A stretch of DNA of 64,000 nucleotides from Pseudomonas sp. ICMP 561 (GCF_002699985.1 NZ_LKBT01000013.1:13447-77446), one strand, 5' to 3'. Counted from the stretch's first letter, positions 8,742 through 17,620 are shown. Program-made: numbers and translations. Notes: a model not told the origin generated them from the sequence alone.

Positions 8742-9956
8742 ATGAAAACGTTGAATTATGCGCTCGCCGTGCTGGGTGCAAGTTTTGGGCTGACGGCCCA
8801 GGCTGCTGATCAAAGCCTCATCAGCAAAGGCGAGTACCTCACTCGCGCTGCTGATTGCGTGGCATGTCACGTTACACCTGGCGGCAAACCCTATGCGGGT
8901 GGTCTGGAGTTCAAACTGCCGTTTGGCACGTTGTACTCGCCGAATATTACCCCCGATAAGGAAACCGGGATTGGCAACTGGACCGACGATGAATTCGTCA
9001 GTGCGCTGCAAAAAGGTGTCGGCAAGGACGGCAAGCATTACTACCCGGCCTTCCCGTATACCTCGTACACATTGATGCCGCGCGAGGACATTCTGGCGAT
9101 CAAGGCCTATCTGTTCAGCCTTGAGCCGATCAGTCAGAAGCCCAAAGAAAATGACCTGGCTTTCCCGTTCAACCAGCGCTGGGGCATGTTCTTCTGGAAC
9201 GCGATCTTTGCCGATAACGAACGCTTCGTGCCGGACAGCAAACAGTCAGCCGAATGGAATCGCGGTGCTTACCTGGTGCAAGGTCCGGGGCACTGTGGCG
9301 AATGCCATACCCCGCGCAATATCTTCCAGGCCATGAGCAGCGGTAAATCCCTGGCCGGTGGCGAGATTGGCAACTGGCGCGCCTATAACATCAGCTCTGA
9401 CCCGAAACACGGGATCGGTGCCTGGCCGCAGGAAGCTTTGGTGAGCTACCTGTCCAAAGGTTATGCACCGGGTTATGGCGGTGCTGGCGGGCCGATGGCG
9501 GATGCTGTCGAACACAGCCTGCGCTACCTGACGCCGGAAGATGTGAACGCCATTGCCGTTTACCTCAAGTCCACGCCTGCACGCAGCCAGGGTGTGCCGC
9601 GCCCAGCGGTTGCGGTCAACGACAAGGCTGAGAAAGGTCTGGGCAGCAAGGTCTTCACTGACTCCTGCGTGGGCTGCCACCGTCTGGACGGTACGGGCAA
9701 TCAGTCGGCCATTGCGACCCTGATTGGCCTCAAAACCGTCAACGACCCGGCAGGCACCAACCTGATGGCGACGCTGCTGGAAGGCCACACCCAAGGCATG
9801 CTCCGCGCCGATCAACGCATGCCCGACTTCGCCCGCGCCTATAACGACACCGAGCTGGCAGCGGTCAGCACGTTTGTGTTGCGTCGTTTTGGACAGAGCA
9901 ATGGGGAAGTGAAGGCTGAAGACGTAGCGAAATCGAGAGAGGCTTCGTTGCACTGA
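8742..9956 (+). CDS. Tri-heme cytochrome c subunit of periplasmic dehydrogenase
   Basis: A 404-residue periplasmic electron carrier with a Sec signal peptide (about residues 1-22, ending AQAADQS). Three c-type heme sites are visible: CVACH at 39-43, CGECH at 185-189 and CVGCH at 309-313. This is the layout of the cytochrome subunits of membrane-bound alcohol, gluconate and aldehyde dehydrogenases, which pass electrons to ubiquinone. The ATG at 8742 has GAGGAGCG upstream and lies 11 bases after the large-subunit stop, so the three genes form one operon. No C-terminal membrane helix is obvious. Confidence 0.92.
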   Translation: MKTLNYALAVLGASFGLTAQAADQSLISKGEYLTRAADCVACHVTPGGKPYAGGLEFKLPFGTLYSPNITPDKETGIGNWTDDEFVSALQKGVGKDGKHYYPAFPYTSYTLMPREDILAIKAYLFSLEPISQKPKENDLAFPFNQRWGMFFWNAIFADNERFVPDSKQSAEWNRGAYLVQGPGHCGECHTPRNIFQAMSSGKSLAGGEIGNWRAYNISSDPKHGIGAWPQEALVSYLSKGYAPGYGGAGGPMADAVEHSLRYLTPEDVNAIAVYLKSTPARSQGVPRPAVAVNDKAEKGLGSKVFTDSCVGCHRLDGTGNQSAIATLIGLKTVNDPAGTNLMATLLEGHTQGMLRADQRMPDFARAYNDTELAAVSTFVLRRFGQSNGEVKAEDVAKSREASLH

Positions 9957-9993
9957 TTGGTGGCGCTTATCGTTTAAATTGGAATGCTCTCCT

Positions 9994-10111
9994 CTGTGGG
10001 AGCTGGGCTTGGCCTGGGCGGCATTCCGACGATAAGGCTGGACGCGATCTAAAGAGAATCGCGCCAGCCCTATCGTCGGAATGCCGCCCAGGCCAAGCCC
10101 AACTCCCCCAG
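9994..10111. repeat. Long REP-type inverted repeat
   Basis: Arms of about 45 bases: from CTGTGGGAGCTGGGCTTGGC through GGCATTCCGACGATAAGG, and its inverse CCTATCGTCGGAATGCCGCC through CCAAGCCCAACTCCC. The arms are longer than in the other REP pairs here. It lies just after the cytochrome gene, where it can act as a transcript end or stabiliser. Confidence 0.85.
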
Positions 10112-10127
10112 GAATCTGCGTTCAATC

Positions 10128-10221
10128 CCGTAGGACCGGCTTTAGCCGGGAGGGCGTCGGGACATTCACCAAATACTCTTCGCCAGAAATACCGCTCTCC
10201 CGGCTAAGGCCGGTCCTACGG
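10128..10221. repeat. REP inverted pair, CTTTAGCCGGG class
   Basis: Inverted copies of CCGTAGGACCGGCTTTAGCC (then GGGAGGGCG) and its complement GGCTAAGGCCGGTCCTACGG. It belongs to a different REP class from the GCTTGCCCGCGAT elements. Confidence 0.85.
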
Positions 10222-10245
10222 TGTTGAAGGCTGTTGATACGTGCA

Positions 10246-11139
10246 TCAGCCTTCCAACATCCACCGCAACGTCTCTTTCAATGGCGGCGTCTGCCACTCC
10301 GGCACCAAACCGCGCAGCCGTGAGTTATCCCCACACAGCGTTTTCACTTCATTCTCCCGGACAAACGCCGGGTTCACTTCGGTGATGATTTCATGGCCGG
10401 TGATTTCGCTGCACATGTCGATCACTTCACGCAGTGAGTGAGTGACGCCCGAGCTGACGTTGATGGTCTGCCCGATAGGCTTAGCTTCCAGCAACCCCCG
10501 ATAGGCACTGACAACCGCACGCACATCGCTGAAGTCGCGCCACACATCAAGGTTGCCCAGTTCGATCCTGTCCGCCTTGCGCAAAAAGTGCGCGACGATT
10601 TTGGGCAGCAGAAAGTTTTCGTCCTGCCCCACGCCGGTGTAATTGAACGGGCGCGCAATGATCAAAGGTAGTCGGGCCTGCCAGAGGTTAGCCATGTGCT
10701 CCATGGCCAACTTGCTGACCGCGTAATCATTGGCAGGGGAGGCTGGCGTTGTTTCATCTAGCGAACCTTCTGAGGCATTCCCGTAAACATTCGCGCTGCT
10801 GGCGATCAGCACACAGTCCGGGGTTTTGCCGCACGCATCGATGGCTTCCAGCAGGTTGCGAGTGCCAATCAGGTTGACCTGATAAAACGCATCCGCCACG
10901 CCATGTCCGACAAATGCCACTGCGGCAAGATGCACCACAATGTCTGGCTGAATTTCGGCCAACAGCTTTTGCAATGCTGCAGTGTCCGCCAGATCGACCT
11001 GGTAATAACCCGCTTCTTCAGACGGCTGACGGCCAATGCCAATGACTTCGCAGCCCTGGGCTTTGAGTTCTGCGGCCATGTAGCGGCCTGTAAAGCCGTG
11101 GATGCCGGTAATCAACGCGCGCTTGCCAGCAATAGTCAT
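10246..11139 (-). CDS. rmd: GDP-6-deoxy-D-mannose reductase
   Basis: A 297-residue extended short-chain dehydrogenase that reduces GDP-4-keto-6-deoxy-D-mannose to GDP-D-rhamnose. The Rossmann motif is GIHGFTGRY (residues about 12-20); the catalytic residues are the Ser of SSANVYG and the YxxxK of YAVSKLAMEH. It follows gmd with a one-base stop/start overlap (TGATG), so the two are translationally coupled and perform consecutive steps. In Pseudomonas the product feeds the D-rhamnose common polysaccharide antigen (A-band LPS). A GDP-fucose-type epimerase/reductase is the alternative, but partnership with gmd and the length favour Rmd. Confidence 0.88.
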   Translation of the reverse strand: MTIAGKRALITGIHGFTGRYMAAELKAQGCEVIGIGRQPSEEAGYYQVDLADTAALQKLLAEIQPDIVVHLAAVAFVGHGVADAFYQVNLIGTRNLLEAIDACGKTPDCVLIASSANVYGNASEGSLDETTPASPANDYAVSKLAMEHMANLWQARLPLIIARPFNYTGVGQDENFLLPKIVAHFLRKADRIELGNLDVWRDFSDVRAVVSAYRGLLEAKPIGQTINVSSGVTHSLREVIDMCSEITGHEIITEVNPAFVRENEVKTLCGDNSRLRGLVPEWQTPPLKETLRWMLEG

Positions 11140-12170
11140 CAGAAGCTAATGCCTCTCTCATTACGCAGCAAATCGGCTTCAACCATCATGCGGCACAGCT
11201 CCTCTAGCGTGGTTTTGGACTCCCAACCGAGGATTTTCTTCGCCTTGGCCGGGTCTCCGACGAGCAGTTCGACCTCGTTCGGACGGTAAAATTTCGGGTT
11301 GACCGTCACCAGCACTTTGCCCGTTACCGCATCGACCGCGTGCTCCTCTTCACCTGAGCCTTTCCACTCAACGTCCATACCGACGGCTTTGAACGTCATG
11401 GTGACGAAGTCACGTACGGTTTCCACTCGGTTGGTGGCGAGGATAAAGGTGTCCGGCTCGTCAGCCTGAAGCATGCGCCACATGCCCTCGACGTACTCTT
11501 TGGAATAACCCCAGTCACGCTTGGCGTCCATGTTGCCCAGAGAAAACGCGTCCAGTTGGCCCAGTTTGATCTTGGCCACGGAGTCGGTGATCTTGCGCGT
11601 CACGAATTCCAGGCCGCGCAGGGGCGACTCGTGGTTGAACAAGATGCCGCTGGTACCGAAGATTCCGTAAGACTCCCGGTAATTGATGGTCATCCAGTGT
11701 GCGTAAAGCTTGGCAACGCCATAGGGGCTGCGCGGGTAAAACGGCGTGCTTTCAATTTGCGGAATGGCTTGCACCTTGCCGAACATCTCGGAGGTGGATG
11801 CCTGATAAAAGCGAATCTTCGGGTTAACGATGCGTATGGCTTCGAGCAGATTGACCACGCCCAGGCCGGTAATTTCAGCGGTGGTGACCGGTTGGTCGAA
11901 AGACACGCCCACGAAGCTTTGCGCTGCCAGGTTATAGATTTCTGTGGCTTCGGTTTTCTGCAGCAGACGAATGCTGGCTGACAGATCGGTCAGGTCGTAT
12001 TCGATCAGGTGCAGGTTGGGATGATTCTGGATGCCCAGCTCGTTTATGCGCCAGAAGTTGACGGAGCTTGTGCGTCGGTAGGTGCCATAAACCGTGTAGC
12101 CCTTTTCGAGCAATAACTCGCTCAGGTAGGCGCCATCCTGTCCTGTGATGCCGGTGACAATTGCTTTCAT
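11139..12170 (-). CDS. gmd: GDP-mannose 4,6-dehydratase
   Basis: A 343-residue NADP-dependent dehydratase making GDP-4-keto-6-deoxy-D-mannose. It begins [20 protein letters not shown] with the family nucleotide-binding motif; the catalytic set is visible as STSEMFG and [10 protein letters not shown]. The start at 12170 places the Rossmann motif at residue 6, as in other Gmd proteins; the open frame runs 40 codons further upstream without homologous content. It is the first gene of a gmd-rmd operon. The region upstream is shared with the divergent chemoreceptor gene. Confidence 0.92.
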   Translation of the reverse strand: MKAIVTGITGQDGAYLSELLLEKGYTVYGTYRRTSSVNFWRINELGIQNHPNLHLIEYDLTDLSASIRLLQKTEATEIYNLAAQSFVGVSFDQPVTTAEITGLGVVNLLEAIRIVNPKIRFYQASTSEMFGKVQAIPQIESTPFYPRSPYGVAKLYAHWMTINYRESYGIFGTSGILFNHESPLRGLEFVTRKITDSVAKIKLGQLDAFSLGNMDAKRDWGYSKEYVEGMWRMLQADEPDTFILATNRVETVRDFVTMTFKAVGMDVEWKGSGEEEHAVDAVTGKVLVTVNPKFYRPNEVELLVGDPAKAKKILGWESKTTLEELCRMMVEADLLRNERGISF

Positions 12171-12526
12171 ACGGTGGCTTTCAACTCCGTTCATGAGGAT
12201 AGAGCGGTCGCCGGTCGGGATCTTCATGACCACCACACTCTGGCTGACCATCCTTGATACTGCGGGGAGATGCTGCGCGAGACCCTTCACATGCTAGACG
12301 ACACTTCGGCCAAGTAAAGCTGGCTCGCAACATCTTGTAAAAAACACGCGCACTGGCAGAAAATCTGCTTTATTCATTCATATGGGGGTGAATGGTGAAC
12401 CCGAAGTGGCTAAACCTGATGCATCTCGTTGCGTTTAGCGCGTTGCGTGAAATCTGACAAAGGGTCATAAGCCCTTTTCACCCTTTGCCGATAACCGAAA
12501 TACTCAACACATCGACCGGTGGCGAA
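12171..12526. other. Divergent intergenic region between gmd and the chemoreceptor gene
   Basis: 356 bases with no gene. It should hold the gmd-rmd promoter on the minus strand and the chemoreceptor promoter on the plus strand; one sigma-54-like match is listed separately at 12354-12369. No REP is present. Confidence 0.5.
12354..12369 (+). promoter_or_regulatory. Candidate sigma-54 promoter of the chemoreceptor gene
   Basis: TGGCAGAAAATCTGCT keeps the invariant GG and GC elements separated by ten bases, with TGGCA intact and CTGC instead of TTGC. It lies about 160 bases before the start at 12527. A match by eye only; chance occurrence is possible. Confidence 0.35.
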
Positions 12527-13840
12527 ATGTTCAACACTCGCTTGAAAAAGGAATTACAGGCGCAACAAGCCGAGTTGGCGATCTACAGGCAGATGGAAGT
12601 CGGCATGAATGCTCAGATGCTCTCCATCACACTTGATCCCAGCTATCGCATTACCCGAATCAACGACAATTTTCTGAAAACACTGGGCTATGGTGCCGAC
12701 CGTGTGCTGGGCCGACCGCTGGACGATCTCATTCCGGCCTATGTCAAACAGCTTGAGTGCTACCGCAACTTGCGGGCGGCGGTCGACAGTGGCGTATCGG
12801 TCATCGACAACTACCGTTTTATCAAAGTGGACGGCAGTCTGGCCTGGTTGCGGGCGATCTGGTATCCGATCATGGGCGAGAATGGCAAGTTGTCCGAGAT
12901 TCGTTGCTTCGGTACCGACATCACCGAAACGATCGAACTGGCCACGGAAAACGCTGGATTCATCCAGGCGTTGCTGCGCTCCACTGCGGTCATCGAGTTC
13001 GATCTCAGTGGGCATGTTATCAAGGCCAACGATCAGTTCTTGCGCGGCATGGGCTACAGCCTTTCGCAGATCAAGGGCAAGCACCACAGCATGTTTTGCG
13101 AGCCTGAAGAAACCGCTTCATCCAAATACAAAGAGTTCTGGGCGACCTTGAATCGTGGCGAATTTGTTGCCAGCAGGTTCAAGCGGGTTGACGCCAGTGG
13201 TCGTGTGGTATGGCTGGAAGCAACCTATAACCCGGTGCATGACGCTCAGGGCAAGCTTTATAAGGTCGTGAAGTTTGCGACTGTGGTGACCGATCAGGTC
13301 GAGCGCGAGGTGGAAGTCAGTGAAGCGGCAGGTATCGCTTTCGAGATTTCCCAGCGTACGGACTTGAGTGCCCAGCGCGGCGCGACGGTGGTTCAGGACA
13401 CTGTAGACACCATGCGCAAGATTTCGGACGAAATGCAGTCGGCGTCAGAAGGCATCGAAGCGTTAGGCAAGCAGTCGCTGCTGATCAGCTCCATCGTTCA
13501 GACCATCGGCGGCATCGCGCAGCAAACCAACCTGCTGGCGCTTAACGCTGCCATTGAAGCCGCCCGGGCCGGTGAGCAGGGTCGAGGCTTTGCAGTGGTC
13601 GCCGATGAGGTCCGGCAACTGGCCGGTCGCACGAGCACCGCGACTGAGGAAATCGTCAACGTGGTGCAGCAGAACCAGAATCTGGTGGACGCGGCCGTAC
13701 GCGGAATGGCCAACAGCCGGGGGCAGGCCGAGCAGGGACTGGGGCTGGCAAACGATGCAGGCTCGGTGATCGTCGAAATCCAGGAAGGCGCCCGACAGGT
13801 GGTGGGCGCTGTGAGCCGGTTTGCCAATCAGTTGAAGTGA
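12527..13840 (+). CDS. Soluble PAS-PAS methyl-accepting chemotaxis protein (BdlA-like)
   Basis: A 437-residue cytoplasmic chemoreceptor without membrane helices. Two PAS domains lie at about 30-140 ([22 protein letters not shown]) and 150-265 ([23 protein letters not shown]), each ending in a PAC-like segment. A short signalling domain follows, with the receptor hairpin tip around [20 protein letters not shown]. The architecture and length match P. aeruginosa BdlA, which controls biofilm dispersal in response to c-di-GMP; Aer-like energy taxis sensors are the alternative. The ATG at 12527 is the only one giving a compact N-terminus. Location just ahead of the cellulose operon is suggestive but separated by mltA. 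Confidence 0.85.
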   Translation: MFNTRLKKELQAQQAELAIYRQMEVGMNAQMLSITLDPSYRITRINDNFLKTLGYGADRVLGRPLDDLIPAYVKQLECYRNLRAAVDSGVSVIDNYRFIKVDGSLAWLRAIWYPIMGENGKLSEIRCFGTDITETIELATENAGFIQALLRSTAVIEFDLSGHVIKANDQFLRGMGYSLSQIKGKHHSMFCEPEETASSKYKEFWATLNRGEFVASRFKRVDASGRVVWLEATYNPVHDAQGKLYKVVKFATVVTDQVEREVEVSEAAGIAFEISQRTDLSAQRGATVVQDTVDTMRKISDEMQSASEGIEALGKQSLLISSIVQTIGGIAQQTNLLALNAAIEAARAGEQGRGFAVVADEVRQLAGRTSTATEEIVNVVQQNQNLVDAAVRGMANSRGQAEQGLGLANDAGSVIVEIQEGARQVVGAVSRFANQLK

Positions 13841-13861
13841 AACCTTGCTGCAATACTTCCT

Positions 13862-13943
13862 TGTAGGAGCTGCCGAAGGCTGCGATTAGCGGTTTGTCTG
13901 ATACACCGCTATCGCGGCCTCGCGGTGCTCGTGCGCTCCTACA
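13862..13943. repeat. REP-like inverted repeat after the chemoreceptor gene
   Basis: Arms TGTAGGAGCTGCCGAAGGCT and GCGGCCTCGCGGTGCTCGTG followed by CGCTCCTACAG, with an inner pair AGCGGT/ACCGCT. The second arm has diverged. It may end the upstream transcript. Confidence 0.65.
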
Positions 13944-14111
13944 GGTCTACCTTTTAGCGCGAGACAGCGCGGTGGGATGGACACTGGAGCAACTCCTGCA
14001 GTTTCGTCATTTACTGCGCGATGTTGTTGCGTTTCTGCTATCCGGGTTTCCCCCGGCTCACGCATTGAGTACCCTTGCGGCCCACACCGCTCCAGGGGAG
14101 CCGCAGTGCTC

Positions 14112-15284
14112 ATGAACCTTTCTTTCAAGCAATGGCGCAAAGGCCTGGCCTGGGCTTTGCCGTTGGCAATTCTGCTCGTCGGTTGCGATGGCGGAGACAA
14201 ACAGCCAGCCCCGCCACCAGAACCACCGCCCCCGCCGCATACCACTTACACTCAGGCGACCTGGGATGCCCTGCCTGCGGTCTCCGATGCCGACTTGCAA
14301 GCCGGTTTCGCTTCGTGGCGCAGCGCCTGTGTGCGACTCAAGGCCGATGCAGTCTGGGGCGCGACCTGTGCCGCTGCGGCCACAGTGCCTGCGAATGCCA
14401 GCGCGGTGCAGATCCGCGACTTTCTGCAGGCGAATCTTCAGGTCTACAGCATGCGCTCGGCCACCGGCAGCGCGGACGGTTTGATCACCGGTTACTACGA
14501 GCCGGTCTACCCCGGCAGCCTGACCAAAACCGCCAAAGCTTCGGTGCCGATCTATGGCGTGCCCGACGACCTGATCATCGTCAATCTGGAAAGCATCTAC
14601 CCGGAGCTCAAAGGCAAACGTCTGCGCGGACGTCTCGAAGGGCGCGTGCTCAAGCCTTACGATGACGCCGCAACTATTGGTGCGCAGGGCCTGAATGCCC
14701 CCGTGATTGCCTGGTTGACCGATCCGATGGACCTGCAGTTTCTGCAGATTCAGGGCTCTGGCCGGGTTCGCCTGGAGAATGGAAAACAGCTGCGTATCGC
14801 TTACGCCGATCAGAACGGCAGACCTTACCGGGCCATTGGTCGCTGGTTGGTAGAGCAGGGCGCGATACCCAAGGAAGACATCACCATGGGCAGCATCGCC
14901 GCATGGGCGAAAGCCAATCCCTCGCGCATCCCCGAGCTGTTGGCGAGCAACCCCAGTTACGTATTCTTCACCCGCAACCCTGACAGCAACGAAGGGCCAA
15001 GGGGCTCGTTGAATGTGCCGTTGACGTCGGGTTACAGCGTGGCGATTGATCGCAAGGTTATTCCGTTGGGCAGCCTGCTTTGGCTATCGACCACCCGTCC
15101 TGACGGTACCGCTCTTGTACGTCCGGTTGCCGCACAGGACACAGGCGGCGCAATCGCCGGTGAGGTCCGTGCCGATTTGTTCTGGGGCACGGGCGATGAA
15201 GCGGGGCACCTGGCGGGCGACATGAAGCAGAAGGGCAATATCTGGTTGCTATGGCCAAAAGGTATGGCGCTGCCTCAGGAGTAA
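14112..15284 (+). CDS. mltA: Membrane-bound lytic murein transglycosylase A
   Basis: A 390-residue lipoprotein that cleaves the glycan strands of peptidoglycan with formation of 1,6-anhydromuramic acid. The lipobox LLVGC puts the lipidated Cys at 25, followed by a proline-rich linker (about 33-43). The MltA domain contains TGYYEPVYPG (about 126-135) and the 3D domain with catalytic Asp343 in AQDTGGAIAGEVRADLFWG. Length is slightly above the E. coli enzyme's 365. Asp follows the lipidated Cys, which in E. coli would favour inner-membrane retention; Pseudomonas sorting rules differ. GGGGAG lies 11 bases before the ATG; a GTG two codons earlier is possible. Confidence 0.93.
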   Translation: MNLSFKQWRKGLAWALPLAILLVGCDGGDKQPAPPPEPPPPPHTTYTQATWDALPAVSDADLQAGFASWRSACVRLKADAVWGATCAAAATVPANASAVQIRDFLQANLQVYSMRSATGSADGLITGYYEPVYPGSLTKTAKASVPIYGVPDDLIIVNLESIYPELKGKRLRGRLEGRVLKPYDDAATIGAQGLNAPVIAWLTDPMDLQFLQIQGSGRVRLENGKQLRIAYADQNGRPYRAIGRWLVEQGAIPKEDITMGSIAAWAKANPSRIPELLASNPSYVFFTRNPDSNEGPRGSLNVPLTSGYSVAIDRKVIPLGSLLWLSTTRPDGTALVRPVAAQDTGGAIAGEVRADLFWGTGDEAGHLAGDMKQKGNIWLLWPKGMALPQE

Positions 15285-15301
15285 ACGCAGACCAACTCAA
15301 G

Positions 15302-15322
15302 GGCGCTCAGGCGCCTTTTTTT
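15302..15322 (+). terminator. Rho-independent terminator of mltA
   Basis: Perfect stem GGCGC-TCAG-GCGCC followed directly by seven T residues, 18 bases after the mltA stop codon. Confidence 0.9.
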
Positions 15323-15368
15323 ATTTGCCTGCGCTCACCCTTAAGAGCTGCCCCGGTGAACAGAGGGC

Positions 15369-15462
15369 TGTTGGGACCGGATTCATCCGGGAAGACAGCA
15401 TTCCAGACGAAGATGATGTAGTGGATGTACTGGCCCATTCCCGAATGAATTCGGTCCCACAG
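15369..15462. repeat. Inverted repeat, GGGACCGGATTCATCCGGGAA class
   Basis: Left arm GGGACCGGATTCATCCGGGAA and right arm TTCCCGAATGAATTCGGTCCC, about 50 bases apart. The core (GAATTCATTCG) is a third REP class, also present at 55756-55848 and as a half-copy at 32298. Confidence 0.8.
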
Positions 15463-15614
15463 GATTTGCGTAATTCAGATAGCTACGTGTTGTTTGATGG
15501 GAGCGGTTTTGAGCTGTTCTCAGGCTATGTAACAGTTTGCAACGGTTTTGTATCGCCAAAAAAACGACACATCACTACCGTTCGTCCGTTGCACACAACA
15601 AGCTTTTCAAATTA

Positions 15615-15648
15615 TTGACAGTGTCACTTTGATGGCACATTATTCGCG
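15615..15648 (+). promoter_or_regulatory. Candidate bcs operon promoter with overlapping sigma-70 and sigma-54 elements
   Basis: TTGACA (15615-15620) and CATTAT (15638-15643) are separated by 17 bases, a good sigma-70 pair. Overlapping it, TGGCACATTATTCGCG (15633-15648) fits a sigma-54 promoter: TGGCAC is perfect, GG and GC are ten bases apart, and TCGC replaces TTGC. The perfect palindrome TGACAGTGTCA (15616-15626) overlaps the -35 element and could be an operator. FleQ, a sigma-54-type activator that responds to c-di-GMP, controls exopolysaccharide operons in Pseudomonas, which makes the arrangement plausible. By eye only. Confidence 0.45.
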
Positions 15649-15884
15649 CCACACGGAATGAATGTTCACTGCCATGGCTGGTTTGTTGAAGGAATCAGAT
15701 CGCGCGGTGGGGATGATCGCACTCATTTACACGCTCTGAATATTGAGGTTCGACGCGTATCAAACGCGCCGCCTTGACGAGCGCTTGCCTCGTTTTTTGT
15801 AGTTCAAAGTCTTGTAGTTCTGCCAACGTTCAGCCATTTCGGTCTGAGGGTTGCCTGTGCATTCGAATTGATGGGGTAGCGCGT

Positions 15885-17423
15885 TTGGGTCATGTCACAT
15901 TAGCCATCCGGCAGATGCAGGATGAGAACATGCTGCTGCGCCAGGGAGGTTTGTACTGGATCGCACTGGATCTGGCATCGGATGCTGACATGCTCGCCCG
16001 ACAGTTCCTGTCCGCGCTGACCGAACAGCATCTGGCCACCTTGGTCAGTACCCATATCGACCCTCAAACAGTCGTCGAATCCATGGACGCAGATTGTGGT
16101 CCGTCCGCCTTACGCCTGTTCGCTGTTCCCGGGTCGGCCCGTAAATTTCTCACGTCGCTGACGGCAGATCTGCACCGCATCAATCTTGCACGTGACAGTC
16201 ATCTGGTGCTCATGTTGTCGGCTGACAGCCTGGAGAACTTCACCGGGCTGGAACTGCAACGCTGGTGTGAAAGTACCCGTCAATGGCTGGTTAAACGCAA
16301 TTGCACACTGCTGGTGCTGTGCAGTGATCAGGCCCCGCAGTTGCATGAAAAACTGCTTGATCTCAACGAGCAGATTTCCGGTCTGGCGCAGCTGTATCGC
16401 CAGGACGGTGGTGTGCGTTATCAGCTCAACTTCTGGCACAGCAGTTTGGGCGTATGCGCCGCGCAGGCGTTCGATCTGAAGGTGACAGACGGTGCATTTG
16501 CCCAGAGCAAATCGCCCTCGTCCAGCCCTTTTCAGGTGCGCACCGACGACCAACGCATTTACCTTACGCAACGTGCGGTGCTTGAGGGCACTGCACCGTT
16601 GTCGGAGCAGTGGCGTCTGTTTGAAAAGCGCAGTGACTTGCTGGAACAGGCGGCACACGCTCGTGCTGCCAGCGTCATCGTGGCGCTGGAGAGCAACAGC
16701 GAAGTCGAACCGCTTGCCCGGCAGTTGCATCATTTGCGCGACCACTGTGGCGTAGCCCTGAAAATCATTGTGCGCGAGATGGAGCCTTGCCTGCGCTACC
16801 GGGATGAGCGCCTGTTGCTGGCGTGTGGTGCCAACCTGATTGTGCCAGCCAATACTCAACTGGCGAACTTCCTGAGCATGGTCGACAGCGTGCAGGGCCT
16901 GACCTGGCACTACCGTCAGACGCCCGACTTCCAGTCGCTGTTCGAACGACTGCGCCCACCCGCTCAGCGCGGTCTTGTGTCGCCGCAAGAATTCATCGCC
17001 TTGCTGGATCAAGTCTATAGCGGTGCCTCGGGCGAGCTGGTTCACCAACTGCTGAGCCTTCGGCCGCGAGGCGATCTGAACATTGATCAGTACCTGAACC
17101 AGATCAGCTTGCGGCGTTATGGCGACGTGGCCTGTGTGGTCAACGGCGTGTTTTACCTGTTCCTGTTCGCCTGTCGTGGTGACGGTCTGGAACCGGCGCT
17201 GGGCAACATTTGCCGTTTACCCTGGCGAGACCTGTTCACTGAGTGCAAGTCGCTTTCTGCGGTAGACATGCTGCCGCGTCAGGACTTCCTCGACGCATCG
17301 CAGCTGCTGGAAACTTCCCGCCTTGCCACGGAGCAGGTCACTGCAGATTTGACGCAGGCCATTATCCAGGTCGGCTATGCACCGCAACGGATCACGTTGA
17401 CGTTGTCGGAGCACTGCTCATGA
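15885..17423 (+). CDS. bcsE: Cellulose synthase regulatory protein BcsE
   Basis: About 512 residues, close to the 523 of E. coli BcsE, a cytoplasmic c-di-GMP-binding protein needed for full cellulose output. The C-terminal GIL domain has RYGD at 411-414, fitting the RxGD I-site motif reported for BcsE at nearly the same position. I place the start at the TTG at 15885: a GGGG purine run lies about nine bases upstream, and the resulting N-terminus (TLAIRQMQDE...GGLYWIALD) aligns with my recollection of the E. coli N-terminus. The frame stays open back to 15774. The stop overlaps the next start (ATGA). The start codon is the weakest part of this call. Confidence 0.88.
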   Translation: MGHVTLAIRQMQDENMLLRQGGLYWIALDLASDADMLARQFLSALTEQHLATLVSTHIDPQTVVESMDADCGPSALRLFAVPGSARKFLTSLTADLHRINLARDSHLVLMLSADSLENFTGLELQRWCESTRQWLVKRNCTLLVLCSDQAPQLHEKLLDLNEQISGLAQLYRQDGGVRYQLNFWHSSLGVCAAQAFDLKVTDGAFAQSKSPSSSPFQVRTDDQRIYLTQRAVLEGTAPLSEQWRLFEKRSDLLEQAAHARAASVIVALESNSEVEPLARQLHHLRDHCGVALKIIVREMEPCLRYRDERLLLACGANLIVPANTQLANFLSMVDSVQGLTWHYRQTPDFQSLFERLRPPAQRGLVSPQEFIALLDQVYSGASGELVHQLLSLRPRGDLNIDQYLNQISLRRYGDVACVVNGVFYLFLFACRGDGLEPALGNICRLPWRDLFTECKSLSAVDMLPRQDFLDASQLLETSRLATEQVTADLTQAIIQVGYAPQRITLTLSEHCS

Positions 17424-17620
17424 AGTATGCCGAGCTGTTGCAGGTCATCGCGGCGAGCTGCCTGATGACCGTGGCCTTGATGCTGGTATTGGGCCGTTTT
17501 CACCTGAACCTCAAACTGTGGTTCCAGCGTTACTTGCCCCCGCGTTATCTGAAACCCCGCGGCGTTCGCCGACGTGTATCCGCTGCGCCCACTGTGAGTG
17601 ACGCTCATGATCCATCCTGA
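17420..17620 (+). CDS. bcsF: Small membrane protein BcsF
   Basis: A 66-residue protein with one hydrophobic helix (about residues 6-26, LLQVIAASCLMTVALMLVLG) and a basic tail containing PPRYLKPRGVRRR. The KPR-YxKP-G-RR pattern is shared with E. coli BcsF (63 residues). In E. coli it is an inner-membrane protein that recruits BcsE and works with BcsG. The start overlaps the bcsE stop by four bases and the end overlaps the bcsG start. Confidence 0.85.
   Translation: MKYAELLQVIAASCLMTVALMLVLGRFHLNLKLWFQRYLPPRYLKPRGVRRRVSAAPTVSDAHDPS

Larger units (their letters stand above)
15285..15884. other. 600-base intergenic region ahead of the cellulose operon
   Basis: Contains the mltA terminator, a divergent REP pair (15369-15462), the candidate bcs promoter (15615-15648) and an approximately 230-base leader to bcsE. 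An open frame at 15325-15618 runs through the repeat and shows no protein features, so I do not call it a gene. Confidence 0.7.

Noticed and set aside
15325..15618. 97-codon open frame on the plus strand
   Set aside because: It runs through the inverted repeat at 15369-15462, and shows no recognisable domain or ribosome site; treated as non-coding.
15774..15884. bcsE starting at the upstream TTG at 15774
   Set aside because: The additional 37 residues are Cys/Ser-rich and do not align with BcsE; the TTG at 15885 gives the expected N-terminus.
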